From contig CATNEN010000038.1 in assembly GCA_950097015.1 (NCBI GenBank), positions 22,072,001 to 22,136,000 of the forward strand: a DNA stretch of 64,000 bases, written 5' to 3'. Position 1 is the stretch's first letter. Each line of letters begins with the position of its first letter. The notes under the pieces were generated by a model. It was not told the DNA's origin. It saw nothing but the letters and a program-made list of their open reading frames with translations, and ran no database searches. The position numbers were made by a program, and so were the translations under genes. Shown in pieces: positions 10,931-34,357 of the stretch. The DNA is from Macrostomum hystrix. Taxonomy: Eukaryota > Platyhelminthes > Macrostomidae.

Positions 10931-11821
10931 TATAGAGAGTTTGTGTCCATTAAGCTGCAGTAATTTACCTAGTTTTTTAGTTTAAAGTAAACTATTATTT
11001 ATGCGGACTCTTCTTATTAAAATATTACATCGCCAAGGTAGGCCAAGCAGTGATCGCTCAGCAATTAGCAGCGATCTGACAGTGATGAAATTTTTTGTGC
11101 ATCAAAGCCGGAACTTAATAATTTATTAAACCTTACTCTTTTATTTTTTTCTTAAAAATCTATATTTAAATCTAAGGACCATTATTGTAGAGGATTTTGT
11201 ACTTTAAATATAAAAAACTTTTATTTTTGTTTACTTCACAAATGTGTCCCAGTAAAGAAAGTTGTTACATTTTTTAAATTACAACCACATTTTATTAAAA
11301 AAAAAATAAAATAAAAATTATTATTCACAATACAATTATTCAGCCCTTAAGCGTTAGCGGTAGTCGTTGTCTGGTCGTTATTAGACCTATTGGACTGGTG
11401 TAATAAAAACTGATATTTTTATGGCAAGGTTATTCTTGAATTTCTTAGCGCCTGCTAGGCCCCTATATATTGTTTTTATATACGCTGTATATATATCTTG
11501 ACTACACTTGCTTGCTGATGACCAAGTCATGCCAAGTACCAACTGGCAAGCGGCAACTTGGTTAGTAGCACAATCAAAATATGATAGTATAAATGTGCAG
11601 AACTAACAGACTAGTTGTTCAAGTATAATTTGCACTCTTATTAAAAGTATATTATAGGCTATTGGTGAATTTAGTGATAATAGACTGTTATAGACTATAG
11701 ACTATAGGCTATTATAGACTATTATAGATAATGGACTAGATAGACTAATAGACTAGAATAGATATAGATAATAGTGAAATTTTACAATTTTGATTAGCAT
11801 TTTTTATTTGTTTTGATAAAT
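10931..11821. other. AT-rich intergenic DNA
   Basis: No gene seen. Near 11660-11770 there is low-complexity repetition of ATAGACTAT-like words. Confidence 0.6.
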
Positions 11822-11829
11822 GCTGTTGC

Positions 11830-12099
11830 TATACATGCGCAACACCCGGCCGAACTGGCCGGATGAAACGAGGGCCAAGCAAGGTAAGTCACAAAAACCA
11901 ATCGACCAAGCACAAAAAAATCAAAGGGGGGACCAAGGGACAAAAAAGGAAGGCATGAAGAAAAGGAAAAAAGGAGAGAAAAAGAGAGCAAATGAGACCA
12001 AACTAAGTCGCAAATAGAGCAATGAAACAAACCAAGTCGTAAATAGAGCAAAAACTAAGTCACATGGCCGGCTAAGATTTGGGAGGTTGCGCTTGTATG
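11830..12099 (+). mobile_element. hAT-like MITE, copy 1
   Basis: The 270-bp non-coding element has 14-bp terminal inverted repeats (consensus CATACATGCGCAAC) and is flanked by the exact 8-bp duplication GCTGTTGC at 11822-11829 and 12100-12107. Eight-bp target duplications are typical of the hAT superfamily. The interior is purine-rich and resembles the copies at 13502 and 14805. Confidence 0.8.
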
Positions 12100-12107
12100 G
12101 CTGTTGC

Positions 12108-13493
12108 ATTTGATTCTACAATTTTTTCTTTTTAAGTAGTTTATTAAAATATTTGTTAGCCTATTATGTTAGCAGAAAATTTGTCTAATAAGTTAACTTA
12201 GCCCTATTGGTCAACAATCCACTACTTAGTCACTAGTTATTTGCTAAATAGTAAATAGCTAAATCCATATCTTCATACATTGCTTGTCATTTTAAGAAAC
12301 TTTATTTTATTAATTATATATGGGCTCTAGTAAGAAATTAAAACAAAAAATTCTATATTTTTGGTTTTCTTATGTTACAGATCTTTCTTATCTGAGTTAA
12401 AAGACACCTCACTCATCTAAATTGGTGTATTGATGATATACAACATAAAAAGTGCAATATAACTTTTTTATTTTTAAATGGATTTAAAAAATTCCAAAAG
12501 CATATAGTTCCTTTTTTCATTATCTATGCTATGGAATATATATATCTTCTATGAACACTTAGTATTGAAGTGAAAGTAGGGCCTAATGAAAATTATGAAT
12601 TTTACACATTTGCCATCATAGACACTATCATACATAATCCAAATTGTATAAAATAAATAGTAAATACACTTTGCCAATAATAGATGAAATGAAATCAAAT
12701 GAAATGAATTGAACTTTAGTGAATTGAAAACCTAACAACAACTGTACTTATTAAATAAAAAATACAATTTTGATTTTATATTGAATAGGATTACTATGCT
12801 GACAAGACATGTTTATTTGTTTACAATATAAAACTCTTTTGGCTTTAAAGAAATGGCAAAGCCATACCTATTCCATAGCTTAACAAATAGACATTGCGTA
12901 GACATCAATTTACTATTTACAGTCAATTGCAATAGCCATCTGAAATGTGTAAAGGGGATATATTAGAGAAACATGTTTCCTGGAGATTCCACTAAAGAAA
13001 ATAAAAAAGTTTGAGTAATCATATTCTATATAAAATTCTATGTTACATTTTAATGGGATACACTTGGAAAACACTATAAACAATGATTAAAAAATAAAAA
13101 GAAAATTTCAACCAAAAAGTAAGAAACTGTCTTCTACTAAAAAATAATTGTTAATATAGATTTTTATATCCTCTTTCTTAATTTTTAATTTGTTTATTTT
13201 CAGTATCAATGCATTAGTAAATTTTTTAAGTTCTACATAAGGTAGTTTTTTCTCAATTTTAATCACACAGTGAATACTTACATTTTTTGGCACCATATGA
13301 CTTTTTTGTTTTTGCACAAATTGTAGTGTATAAAGCCTTGTTGTAAAGTAAATTTTATCTTCTTTCTATTGATAGTCTGCTTTATTTTCTAAACATAAAA
13401 TTTATGTTCTTTTTTTTTCATCAGAACATAGCATTGTTTGTTATCATTTATCATTTTCCCATTTTTTCGCTCACTGGAGTCCATAAATTATAT
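12108..13493. other. AT-rich intergenic DNA
   Basis: No gene, RNA or repeat array recognised. The few open frames are short and strongly A/T-biased. Confidence 0.6.
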
Positions 13494-13501
13494 ATAATAC
13501 A

Positions 13502-13721
13502 CATACATGCGCAACCTCTCAAATCTTAGCCGGCTGTGCGACTTAGTTTTTGCTCTCATTTGCTCTCTTTTTCTCTCCCCTTTTTCCTTTTTTTCACACC
13601 TACCTTTTTGTCCCTTGGTCCCCCCTTTGATTTTTTTGCGCTTGGTCGATTGGTTTTTGCGACTTACCTTGCTTGGCCCTTGTTTCACCCGGCCGGTTCG
13701 GCTGGGTGTTGCGCATGTATG
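13502..13721 (-). mobile_element. hAT-like MITE, copy 2
   Basis: The 220-bp inverse-orientation copy has perfect 14-bp ends (CATACATGCGCAAC and its complement) and an exact 8-bp target duplication, ATAATACA, at 13494-13501 and 13722-13729. It lacks a segment present in copy 1. It is the cleanest of the three copies. Confidence 0.87.
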
Positions 13722-13729
13722 ATAATACA

Positions 13730-14447
13730 TGGCATAAAGAAATTAATAGTCCTATGATTGGTTAAAATTTATTTGGTGTATTATCTTTAGTACTTCAATC
13801 CTTATATAGTAATAAAAAATTTAATATTTAGACACCATATTTTTCTTTCAATAATCTAGATAGGGCTATCCTCTACCCTATGGGAAAAATCAAAATTTTT
13901 GGGGATACATGTCCAGTGAATTTTTGTAAATGGCAGGAAGTTGGACAGCATGGCTTTGCACAACATAGCACAGCACCCTGATGTTGTTTTTTCCTATAAG
14001 GGTGAACAGGCCAAGGCTGTTATTATGCCCTATCCTGGTACAGTGCTCTTTTGAGCTAAGATTTTAAGTTTCCAATGTATGTCAATAAACATTGTGCAAA
14101 AAATTCCCATATAGTTCCTTTAGTTTAGCATGTTTAGTTTAAAAAAAATTATAATGAAAGTTTTAATTAACTAAGTTTTAATAAAAATATTTTAAACAAA
14201 GACATTAGACATTAGTAACAACCAACATGCCACTGAGATGTCCTGGTTATATACTTGGATAGCATAGTATTGTGCCACCAGAAAATAATTTTGCCAAATT
14301 TAATAAGGCCAGGGAAGTTATTAGTCAACAAGTCAAGAGCTAAATTATCTTTGAATTCATCTTTGCTTCTTAGTCCATCCCAACCCTTTTCTTTCTCTTT
14401 AGTTTTAGCCATAGATATAGCCATGCATTATATACATTATCATTTCA
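13730..14447. other. AT-rich intergenic DNA
   Basis: No gene recognised between MITE copy 2 and a SINE fragment. Confidence 0.55.
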
Positions 14448-14535
14448 GGAGTCAGCAAGATGGTCAGAATTGCCTCCTCGCTGGCTATGGGTCTCCCATG
14501 ATTTGGCAATGATTTGCCATTGCCCACAGCCCTCC
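14448..14535 (+). repeat. 3' fragment of the SINE seen at 43.3-43.6 kb
   Basis: CAGGAGTCAGC, then ATGGTCAGAATTGCC and CAGCCCTC, match the 3' part of the minus-strand SINE-like element at 43325-43617 in order and spacing, with an insertion in the middle. Confidence 0.55.
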
Positions 14536-14804
14536 TGAAATTAATATTATAATATGCACACATCACTCAAAAACTTGTTTTTAGTTTAAGTACTTGCTGT
14601 GCTATTCACTAGTAACTAAGAAAGTCAATCCATTTAAAAAAATGCAAAACTAGTGGATTGCCCAGGATAGGCCTGTCATATTCATTTTAAAATTTAAGGC
14701 TAACGCAGGCAGGCCTAATTATAATATAACAGCAAAGCTGAGTTTAATTTAGCACATTTTAATTATTAAGTTTTTTCTTTGACATTTTTGAGAACACAAA
14801 GGAT

Positions 14805-15054
14805 CATACATGTGCAACACCCGGCCAACCCAGCCAAACCGGCTGAGTGAAACAAGTGCCAAGCAAGGTATGTCGCAAAAACCAATCAACCAAGCGCAAA
14901 AAAATCAAAGGGGGGACCAAGCGACAAAAAAGGAAGGCGTGAAGAAAAGGAAAAGGGGAGAGAAAAAGAGAGCAAATGAGAGCAAACTAAGTCGTAAATA
15001 GAGCAAAAACTAAGTCGCACGGCCGGCTAAGATTTGGGAGGTTGCGCATGTATG
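14805..15054 (+). mobile_element. hAT-like MITE, copy 3
   Basis: A 250-bp copy with ends CATACATGTGCAAC and GTTGCGCATGTATG and an interior close to copy 1. No 8-bp target duplication is visible, so the flanks have decayed or rearranged. Confidence 0.8.
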
Positions 15055-16579
15055 TTCTCATTTGATTAGCTATGCTTTAAAAGTATTTGTCAACTAGTAA
15101 TAGTTTGTATTGGTTGGTTTATTTATTGCTATACTGAGAACAATACTCTAATTGTCTAGTGGGATCAAATGTTATGTATAGTTGTAGAATCGAATAGTAA
15201 CCAGTGCATACTATATGTTAGTAGCTATATGGCTGTTTTGAACAGCTACTACTACTAGAGACTACTGCTAGCTACTAGAGACAAGTTCTGATGTTTAAAT
15301 CATTCTCATTGAAACTTATTGATATCAACAATTAGATTTATTACAAAAACTTCTCTGTTAACATAATCTGTAGATTGCTCTAATTTGCTCTAATTTACAT
15401 TGAAAATATATATTTAATTTCAAATAGAATTATGTATTTGTTAGACTGGGCTTTCACACTTTTTGCAACAGTTTTGAAATATATTATTTGTCTAGGAGGT
15501 AATTTGAATGTAATTTATTGTTTTATCTAACATATTTTTTCTCATACTTCCTGGCGCTAATCTGAAAAGCTATATAAATGTTAGTTTTCACACGTATAAA
15601 GTAAAATTCATAATTAATATTTAATTTTTATTAGCTTTTACTGCTATTTGACTGTGAATCAAATCTATTAATATAACAAAAATATAATTTTAGTTATAAC
15701 TCTTTGTAGTACTATCTAAAAACTTTTAATATTCAACTATTACATAGTTTACTGTGTATTTAATATTGGATGGGAGGGGTGAGTGGTGACACATCTGGTG
15801 TAGCCAAAGATAAAAAAGCTATCTCTCTTCTCTTTTTCTTCAAGAAGATAAGTGTTGTCATGCAAATAATGCTATTATAGTAAGAGTGAATATTGTACAA
15901 GTGTAGAAGTAAAAAATCAGGGCAATATTCACATGTGTGTGTGTATAGCAGATTCAATGTCCCCAAAATAGTGTGTCAGTGCCAACAGTCTCCTTCAATT
16001 ACTGTGATTAGATAATGCTTATTGCATGCTTTTTAGTTTATTATATTATTTTATATCATTGAAACGATTAAGTATATAGCTAAATAAGCTATATGCTTGT
16101 TTAGGCTGGTTATATTTTCACTGTCTCATGAAAAATTGCAGTGAATTAGACCTGCTGATATGCTATGCATACAAATATATATTATGAGTGGTCAATTTTT
16201 TGTAGCATGGCGAATGATATCACATATACTGAAGTATGTAGATTTAAATTACTTGTTCAATAATGTGTAATATGATCCATGTTTATAAATGGTTAGGTCG
16301 GAATGCAGGCATGGGTATATAAGAAGCATTTGGGTTGGGGCAATATAGCTTGCCAGTGTTGCCTCAATCTATTCTCTTTGAGCTAGTCTTTCTATACTTT
16401 GCTTCTCAATTTTGGGTGGAGCCATATTGGGCCCTCCCTCCTCGAAATGCTTCTTTTGTTTTGATGCCATTTGTACTTGTCGCTAGCTATTGTTATTTTC
16501 TGCAAAAACTGATGTTTTAACTTGTATCTTAATTATATTGTGTACATAATCACCAAGTCAGTCATTTTAATTCAATCAG
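15055..16579. other. AT-rich intergenic DNA
   Basis: No gene recognised. A TATATAAG sequence near 16315 is TATA-like but has no supported transcript downstream. Confidence 0.55.
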
Positions 16580-17335
16580 GTGAGGTTAAACACCTGACCT
16601 TTGAGATCTGGGTGAGGTTAAACACCTGAGCAATGAGATCTGGGTGAGGTTAAACACCTGAGCAATGAGATCTGGGTGAGGTTAAACACCTGAGCAATGA
16701 GATCTGGGTGAGTTTAAACACCTGACCAATGAGATCTGGGTGAGGTTAAACACCTGAGCAATGAGATCTGGGTGAGGTTAAACACCTGAGCAATGAGATC
16801 TGGGTGAGGTTAAACACCTGACCAATGAGATCTGGGTGAGGTTAAACACCTGAGCAATGAGTAAACACCTGACCAATGAGATCTGGGTGAGGTTAAACAC
16901 CTGACCAATGAGATCTGGGTGAGGTTAAACACCTGAGCAATGAGATCTGGGTGAGGTTAAACACCTGACCAATGAGATCTGGGTGAGGTTAAACACCTGA
17001 CCAATGAGATCTGGGTGAGGTTAAACACCTGACCAATGAGATCTGGGTGAGGTTAAACACCTGACCAATGAGATCTGGGTGAGGTTAAACATCTGAGCAA
17101 TGAGATCTGGGTGAGGTTAAACACCTGACCAATGAGATCTGGGTGAGGTTAAACACCTGACCAATGAGATCTGGGTGAGGTTAAACACCTGACCAATGAG
17201 ATCTGGGTGAGGTTAAACACCTGACCAATGAGATCTGGGTGAGGTTAAACACCTGACCAATGAGATCTGGGTGAGGTTAAACACCTGACCAATGAGATCT
17301 GGGTGAGGTTAAACACCTGAATCTAGGTGAGGTTA
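16580..17335. repeat. 32-bp minisatellite upstream of G beta
   Basis: About 24 copies of a 32-bp unit containing GTGAGGTTAAACACCTGA and CAATGAGATCTGG. One unit at about 16857 has a deletion. It shares the core GATCTGGG with arrays at 32, 50.7 and 53 kb. Confidence 0.95.
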
Positions 17336-18690
17336 AACATATTACCAGAGCTCCCAAATAGCTTGTTTTTTATGGCACCAGGTGACAGAACTCATGTTCA
17401 AAGATTCATTTTATTAATTAACAGTAAAGTTAATAAAACTTCAGCTGGAAGGTTGCGTTTTCCTTTATTGATTTATTGTCCGTGTACTTTTACAATTCTA
17501 TCTAGCATTGCATAGGCCTGGTGGTGAAGTCAATATCTATGAGGAAGACGCACTGTCTGGTTGTTGGTCTTCGTTTTCCCTTGAATGTTCCACCCCCACA
17601 GGCCAGGTCTCGGTATTTTCTCTCTAACCCTAGCTGTCTTCTAGCAATTCGCCTACAACAGACGGGTGGGGCTTGGGAAACTGAAAATTATTCGCTGACT
17701 TTTGCTGCTTTTGCCCCAATGCTATATTCTCCCCTGCACTGTCTGATCGTTTCGCCATCTCTCTTACCCCTCTCTCCCATTCCCGTTGCTTGACTGTTGC
17801 TTAGTGCATTTTTTTCTTGAAAAAAAATTATCTTTCTCTGTACCTTCCACCCTTCCTTCAATGCCAGTTCTGGGCCGCACCCTTGGGTAGATAGCTTTGG
17901 TGTAGGGTGGTGGTTGTTAGCTATAGTCGAAACACATTCGAGACGACACGCCCAACCAGACTCTGCTACAGTCCCTGATGCTGCATCTCCCTCCCTACTT
18001 TCCTTTCCACCAGTGTGGCCCCCCCGGCCTCTATAGCTGCGTCTTCTTGCCTCGCTGCGTTTTTTAGGACTTGCGGCTTAATCCCTTCCCCAATGTCTTC
18101 TCTGCATCTCTCTCCCTTCTCTCTCTCTCTATCTATCGCTCTGTACTATCACGGCTTACACTTTGTACAAATACCGAGTGTACACTGTACATTCACACTA
18201 ACTTTCTTGCCATACTTTGCTTGCCTTGTTCACCACCCAATGTCTGTCTATTATTTTCTCCCCTTTTTGGCTCCCTCTCTCTTCCTCTTCCTTCCCTACC
18301 CTGCGTCTCCCAATCTCTTCCTCCGATTCTGGTGTACACACAGTCTGCTGCAGCATATATATGCCTTTATACTATCTATTTGTATTTGTCTGCTGTTTAT
18401 TTCGAGTCTCGCAATTTAACTAATATCTTATTATATTAGAAGACTAAATTTAAAAAAATAACTATATTTGTTTAAAAAAGCACAACTATTTGGCTGTTTA
18501 ATTTAGATGCACAGCCACTATTTCATATCTGTTTCAGCGTTTACTGTTGAATTCTTGTTGGCCAAAGCTACATTAATCCGAGAGTCCGCAGTTATAAGCA
18601 AGCTTACTTACTAAACATCACCGTGCTGATTTTCCTCATCATTTTCTTGAATTGAAACACAATTTATTTCAAACAACAAGCATCTCCACA
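17336..18690 (+). promoter_or_regulatory. G beta 5' flank: pyrimidine- and GC-rich block
   Basis: Between the 32-bp array and the G beta start codon lies about 900 bp of C/T-rich sequence (17530-18420) that contrasts with the AT-rich surroundings. It may hold the promoter and 5' leader, or be an old retroelement. No exact transcription start can be set. The start codon context is CACAATG. Confidence 0.35.
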
Positions 18691-29364
<10,674 letters not shown>

Positions 29365-30144
29365 TTTAAACGACTTTTTTCCTGAACTTTTTTCTCTAGT
29401 TATAGAGGCTCGCACACCGATTGATGTGAAGAAAAAGAGACATTGTTGAAAATTGACAGCAGACAGATTCAAACCACTGATTGCCGGCTACTGACGTTCG
29501 ATAGTCGGATCAATCACAATAATGGCCTCGATCGCACCTTCCCCCCTTTTAATATGTTTTGAGCATATAACTTATATATATTATATATATACTCATAGTG
29601 TTGCATACTGAAAGCTGTCTCACTTCACTGTTCTTTGCTATTCTGTTCTCAACTGTTCTCTTATAAATTAAATTATTGTTGCTGTTGTTCGGTTAGGTTA
29701 TTTTGTTGAGTCGAACGACAGTTTTTTTACCTTAGCTACTTAGGCATTAAATCCGCTTGGCTGTCTTTATGCGAAAGAAAACTACAATTTCGCTTCTCAC
29801 ATTTTAGTCTCGGTGTTGTCTTGCTTGTCGTCTTGGTCGAATATTTTAAATTGCAGTTGAGCCGTAAAATACGTTTTTTCTATTTGTCTGTCTGTATTAA
29901 TTCTTTTTTTTTCAAACAGTTCAAACAAGCCTGATTTATTAATGAAAAAACATTAATGTGTTTTGATTAAATTTAAACTCGCGCCAAAAACGGTTTATTG
30001 TAACAAATAGATACCAAATGCATATAATGGTCGATGCCAATGCTAAGTTATTAATTTATAAATATTCATTATGTGCTAAAAATCTATGAAAAATGAAAGG
30101 AAAAAGTTTAAATCCTTTTTTGGCGAGAATTTAGATTTTTATAA

Positions 30145-30150
30145 AATAAA
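30145..30150 (+). terminator. Candidate polyadenylation signal, G beta
   Basis: AATAAA about 780 nt after the G beta stop, in AT-rich sequence. It is one of two candidates. Confidence 0.3.
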
Positions 30151-31286
30151 TATACAAATCGGCTTGAATGTTTTTGCAGCTGTTTCTCCGTCTTGCTTCT
30201 TGTTATTTTATTAGTAGCTAGGAATTGCGTTTTAATGTCTCTGGGTTTTTTTACATTTTTTGCCTAGGAAAGTAAGACTAGTTGCTCTGTTTGTTTATTT
30301 TTTTATAGTTCCTGCACTTTGTCTAGTTGCTTCTTAATGCGAGGTCGTTGAGTATATTGCTTTTTTAAAACAATATTCACAGTTTTATATTTTTAGACAC
30401 TTTTCCAATTTCTACCTTTGTGTTTTATGTTTATACTTATAACAGAACTATTTTATGGGAAGTTTTATTCTTTTAATTATATATATTTCACTTTTTAGTG
30501 CAATAAGATAAAGAATCCCTTACATAGATCAATAATTGTCATATTTGCTAGTCATTAGTACTGTTATTGAGTGAAATTAAAACAAAATCGTGTTTTTTGC
30601 AGAATTGTTTGTTAATCTTGCTTCTTTTTTTAAAACGACAAGGAAAATTGTTTTTTTAAGAAAGAATTATTATAACGTTTTTGCAGACAATTTTTCATAA
30701 CCTATTAGCACCTCAGATAATTATAGATATTTAACGCTTCTGATGTAGCTGCTTTTTTCCGGATTTGTTTTTTTAACGTGAAATAACGTCTCTTTTTGAA
30801 ATTATAAAATACGCCGTCTCTGTGCTGTCGTGTTGTCTTCTTTCAATGTTGTGCTTATCCATCCATGTTGGTGGTAAATGAGTTTAAATTTATTAATCTA
30901 TATTAGCTATAGCTTAACTATACAGCTGTAACTTCAAACTAATTTAATTTGTTTTAATTTTTGTTATAATTAAATGGCATAGTAAAACTTATCTGAAGTA
31001 GTTTTATACGTAAAAGTAGTGGAAAAAAATAAATATTTCTCTTGGGATTTAGCTGTGTTAAAATGATTATTACACAGAATATTGTATTAATAATAATAAT
31101 ACTATTGTGTTGTTATTAAAAATTTTTCTTAATAATTAAAATCCTTAGCTTGTGCTTTCTGCATTTGCTAATTAACTTATTCCGCGAATTTAAATCTGCT
31201 TAATTGGTAATGCTTTATTAAGTTATTATTATTATTATTATTATTATAATTGTTACTTTTTTATACTAGTATCAGTACGGCCTTCA

Positions 31287-31292
31287 AATAAA
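31287..31292 (+). terminator. Candidate distal polyadenylation signal, G beta
   Basis: AATAAA followed within 20-40 nt by a GT-rich stretch (TTTTTGTGTTAGTGTGCG), the classic arrangement. It would give a 3' UTR of about 1.9 kb. Confidence 0.4.
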
Positions 31293-31974
31293 CTGTATTG
31301 ATTTTTGTGTTAGTGTGCGTAATATTTCAGATTAGCTTATTAGAGAAACAGAATTGGTTCAACCAACTCAAATGCACCCTTCGCTTCAGCTATATATGTG
31401 TCTATTCTATACTCTTAATGTAGTTTATTATTTGTTACTCATACATATAATTGTATGGAATTTTTTGTCGGATTTTTTTGCTACTAAAACTATACGCAAC
31501 TGTTCTCAACCGTGTGTTATCTCTCTCTGAGTTTTATTGTCTTTTTATTCTTTTCCTGTCTCAGCAATAACGACAATAATAATCCTGTTAACGTTCAACT
31601 AATGTTATTATTCATTTGAGAAATTGATTTTCATTGTCGCAATATTTTTTTGCCATAGCAGCTTGCACCTGTGCACAAATTGATGCTTTGACGGTCCCAG
31701 CTACAAAACCTGTCTGAATATGGCAGTGCAATTTTTCTGCACTGAGAAACACATGTTGAAGCAATATATATATCCCACCTGTTCGTCATTATTTATAACA
31801 AAAATATTTACTCTTTTATTACACGCGAGATGCAAAAAAATGGTTGGTAACAAAAGGTGTGAATTTATACCTGTGTACCTACTACGCTCGTATTATTTAA
31901 TAGACTATTGTATATGTGAGCATGGTCTCAAAAACTTGATTTTGCCTTACTCATTTGTTCTGTTCGCAAATTTA

Positions 31975-32262
31975 CTTGGGTTCGGGACATCCTAATCTGG
32001 GTTTGGGTCATCCTGATCTGGGTTTGGGTCATCCTGATCTGGGTTTGGGTCATCCTGATCTGAGTTTGGGTCATCCTGATCTGGGTTTGAGTCATCCTGA
32101 TCTGGGTTTGGGTCAACCTAATCTGGGTTTGAGTCAACCTAATCTGGGTTTGAGTCAACCTAATCTGGGTTTGGGTCAACCTAATCTGGGTTTGGGTCAT
32201 CCTGATCTGGATTTGGGTCATCCTAATCTGGGTTTGGGTCAACCTGATTTTGTTTTTGGCCG
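31975..32262. repeat. 21-bp minisatellite
   Basis: About 14 copies of CTGGGTTTGGGTCATCCTGA(T), alternating CATCCTGAT and CAACCTAAT types. It lies between the G beta and CLCA 3' ends and contains the GATCTGGG core. Confidence 0.95.
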
Positions 32263-32747
32263 AACTGTGTCGATCTAGGTATTCTAGGTGCATATGTTAT
32301 AACTTACAGTGAATCTATATTGCTACTTTAGCCTCGCATTTTGCTTTTGCCTGGCCAAATCAGTCTACAATTGGAACTGTGGTCGAAGTCAGCCAGCTGA
32401 AGGTGCCAATTACATAATTTGTCTGCAATCTGCAATTACTGTAGAATGCATGATATCTTTAGAGAAAAAATGAAAGACTCGAAAAACGGGCAGTAGAAAA
32501 ACCTAGAATTAGCTAGAAAAAGAGACTTTAAAAAGAACCATAAAAAAAGATTTTTCTGTTCCTGCTAGGCTGAGCATAATTAATAGGCTTCATTGAAAGC
32601 CTGCTCAAATTGTATATGTTCACTGGTCCCTAGCCTTCAGAATTGTTTTTATAACATTCAGTACTTTGATAATACGATGGAAATGGAATAACTTGCTTTG
32701 ACCTTGACTAATTTCCAGAAAAGTAACGTATTCAAAGTTTCATTGAC

Positions 32748-33005
32748 TAGGATTGGTCACGTGTTTCTTATGATTGGTGGGTAATTAAAGGGGTTCCCTA
32801 ACGGCTTCTATAAATAGCAATCATCTTTTTGGCAGTTCTGAACTCATAGCAATATACCTGCAACATATTGTGTGCCCATGTTGTATGATCATATTCTGAT
32901 TCGTGAAAATCGATTGGCTACTGTCGAGTCACGTAATTGTATTTAACGTGAGGTTTTAGAGGGTTCCCCAGAATATTTTCTAAATATAGCATCAGCTCTG
33001 TAGGC
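32748..33005 (+). promoter_or_regulatory. Duplicated CCAAT-TATA promoter-like module
   Basis: Two diverged copies. The first has GATTGG at 32753, CACGTG, GATTGG, GGGGTTCCC and CTATAAATAGC near 32810. The second has GATTGG at 32914, CACGT, GAGGGTTCCCC and CTAAATATAGC near 32985. The order matches. It points toward the 3' end of CLCA, with no plus-strand gene downstream. Confidence 0.4.
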
Positions 33006-33089
33006 TAATCTAGAATAATTATCGATTTTTAAGCGCATTAGAATTTGAGGCGAAGCTGTACAATTAGTTAAGTTAAGGATCGATTCATT

Positions 33090-33095
33090 TTTATT
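33090..33095 (-). terminator. Candidate polyadenylation signal, CLCA
   Basis: Minus-strand AATAAA about 217 nt after the CLCA stop codon, the first such signal downstream. Confidence 0.5.
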
Positions 33096-33311
33096 TAAGC
33101 AACAGTTTAACGGCAACTAACGGGTAGATTTTTTTTCGAATGTGAATATTAGAAAGCTCGTTTTTTCATCACTTACTCAATGGACTTGAGCAGCACTGGA
33201 TGTCACAAAAATGTATACATTTTTGCGCGGTAAAGTAAAAGTTAATCAGATTCAGATTAGATTGAATAGGCATATTTTCAGTTAGTTTCTATAGGCAGTT
33301 TAACAGACACG

Positions 33312-34357
33312 CTAAGCCACAAGATTTAGTCTTCTACGCCGTCGACGTGACAGAGCGACCATAGTCAGGAGGACAGCTGCTGTCAGGGTCATCAGGCCTA
33401 GAACCAAGCCGCCGATGACAGCCAATAGCGTCGGGTCACTATCAGTCGAGGCTTCTGTAGACCCATCAGTCATGTCAGTGGAAATTTCCGTTGACCTAGG
33501 GTCAGTTGCGCCAGTGGAAATTTCCGTTGACCTAGGGTCAGTTGCGGCAGTGGAATTTTCCGTTGACCTAGGGTCAGTTGCGGCAGTGGAATTTTCCGTT
33601 GACCTAGGGTCAGTTGCGGCAGTGGAATTTTCCGTTGACCTAGGGTCAGTTGCGGCAGTGGAATTTTCCGTTGACCTAGGGTCAGTTGCGGCAGTGGAAT
33701 TTTCCGTTGACCTAGGGTCAGTTGCGGCAGTGGAATTTTCCGTTGACCTAGGGTCAGTTGCGGCAGTGGAATTTTCCGTTGTTTTTTGTTCAGTTGCGCC
33801 AGTGGAATTTTCCGTTGGTTTCGATTCAGTGGAGCCGGTGGAAATTTCCGTTGGTTTCGATGCAGTGGAGCCGGTGGAAATTTCCGTTGGTTTCGATGCA
33901 GTGGAGCCGGTGGAAATTTCCGTTGGAGGGTCTGTCCTTTCAATAGTGGCCTCTATTTCAGTTGTTTCTATTGAAACATGCGATGTAACGTCGTCAGCAG
34001 TTGCTTGAGCGGTGGTCAGTTCCGAACCACCATCGGTAGGTAAAGTCGAACTCGAGTCGAGACTGCCGTTGCCGTCGATATTGCCATAGACATCGACATT
34101 GCTAGGCCTCTGAAATTGTGCACTAACAATATTTGACATTTCGCTGTAGATGCCTTGATTATTTTTCACTCGCAGTCCCAGACAGAAAGTGCCGTTTTGG
34201 GGTAATTGGCTTCTGCTCAAAGTTATCGACTGCTCAGTACCAGGTGCTTCCGGCTTGACTCTAGCGACAGTTATCATCGAGTTCAAAGGAAATGTCGATT
34301 CGAAATCCTCTAGCAGACTCGAGAAGCTCTGCGAGGCGAGAATCTCCACCGCGGCAG
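33312..34357 (-). CDS. CLCA exon 9: FN-like end, mucin stalk, TM helix
   Basis: The 1046-nt exon starts after CTACCACAG. It encodes AAVEILASQSF through IYSEMSNIVSAQF (matching the family's SEVSNIA motif), then the acidic Ser/Thr region, about 13 twelve-residue repeats, the helix LLAVIGGLVLGLMTLTAAVL and the arginine-rich tail to TAG. Confidence 0.95.

Larger units (their letters stand above)
29365..31974 (+). other. G beta 3' UTR and AT-rich spacer
   Basis: Very AT-rich DNA with a (TTA)n microsatellite near 31219-31250. No coding exon is supported. The 3' UTR probably ends at one of two AATAAA signals (30145 or 31287). Confidence 0.5.

Noticed and set aside
33415-34008. Plus-strand frame of 197 codons, Val/Ser-rich
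   Set aside because: It is the antisense shadow of the CLCA mucin-like exon, which has clear domain homology on the minus strand.
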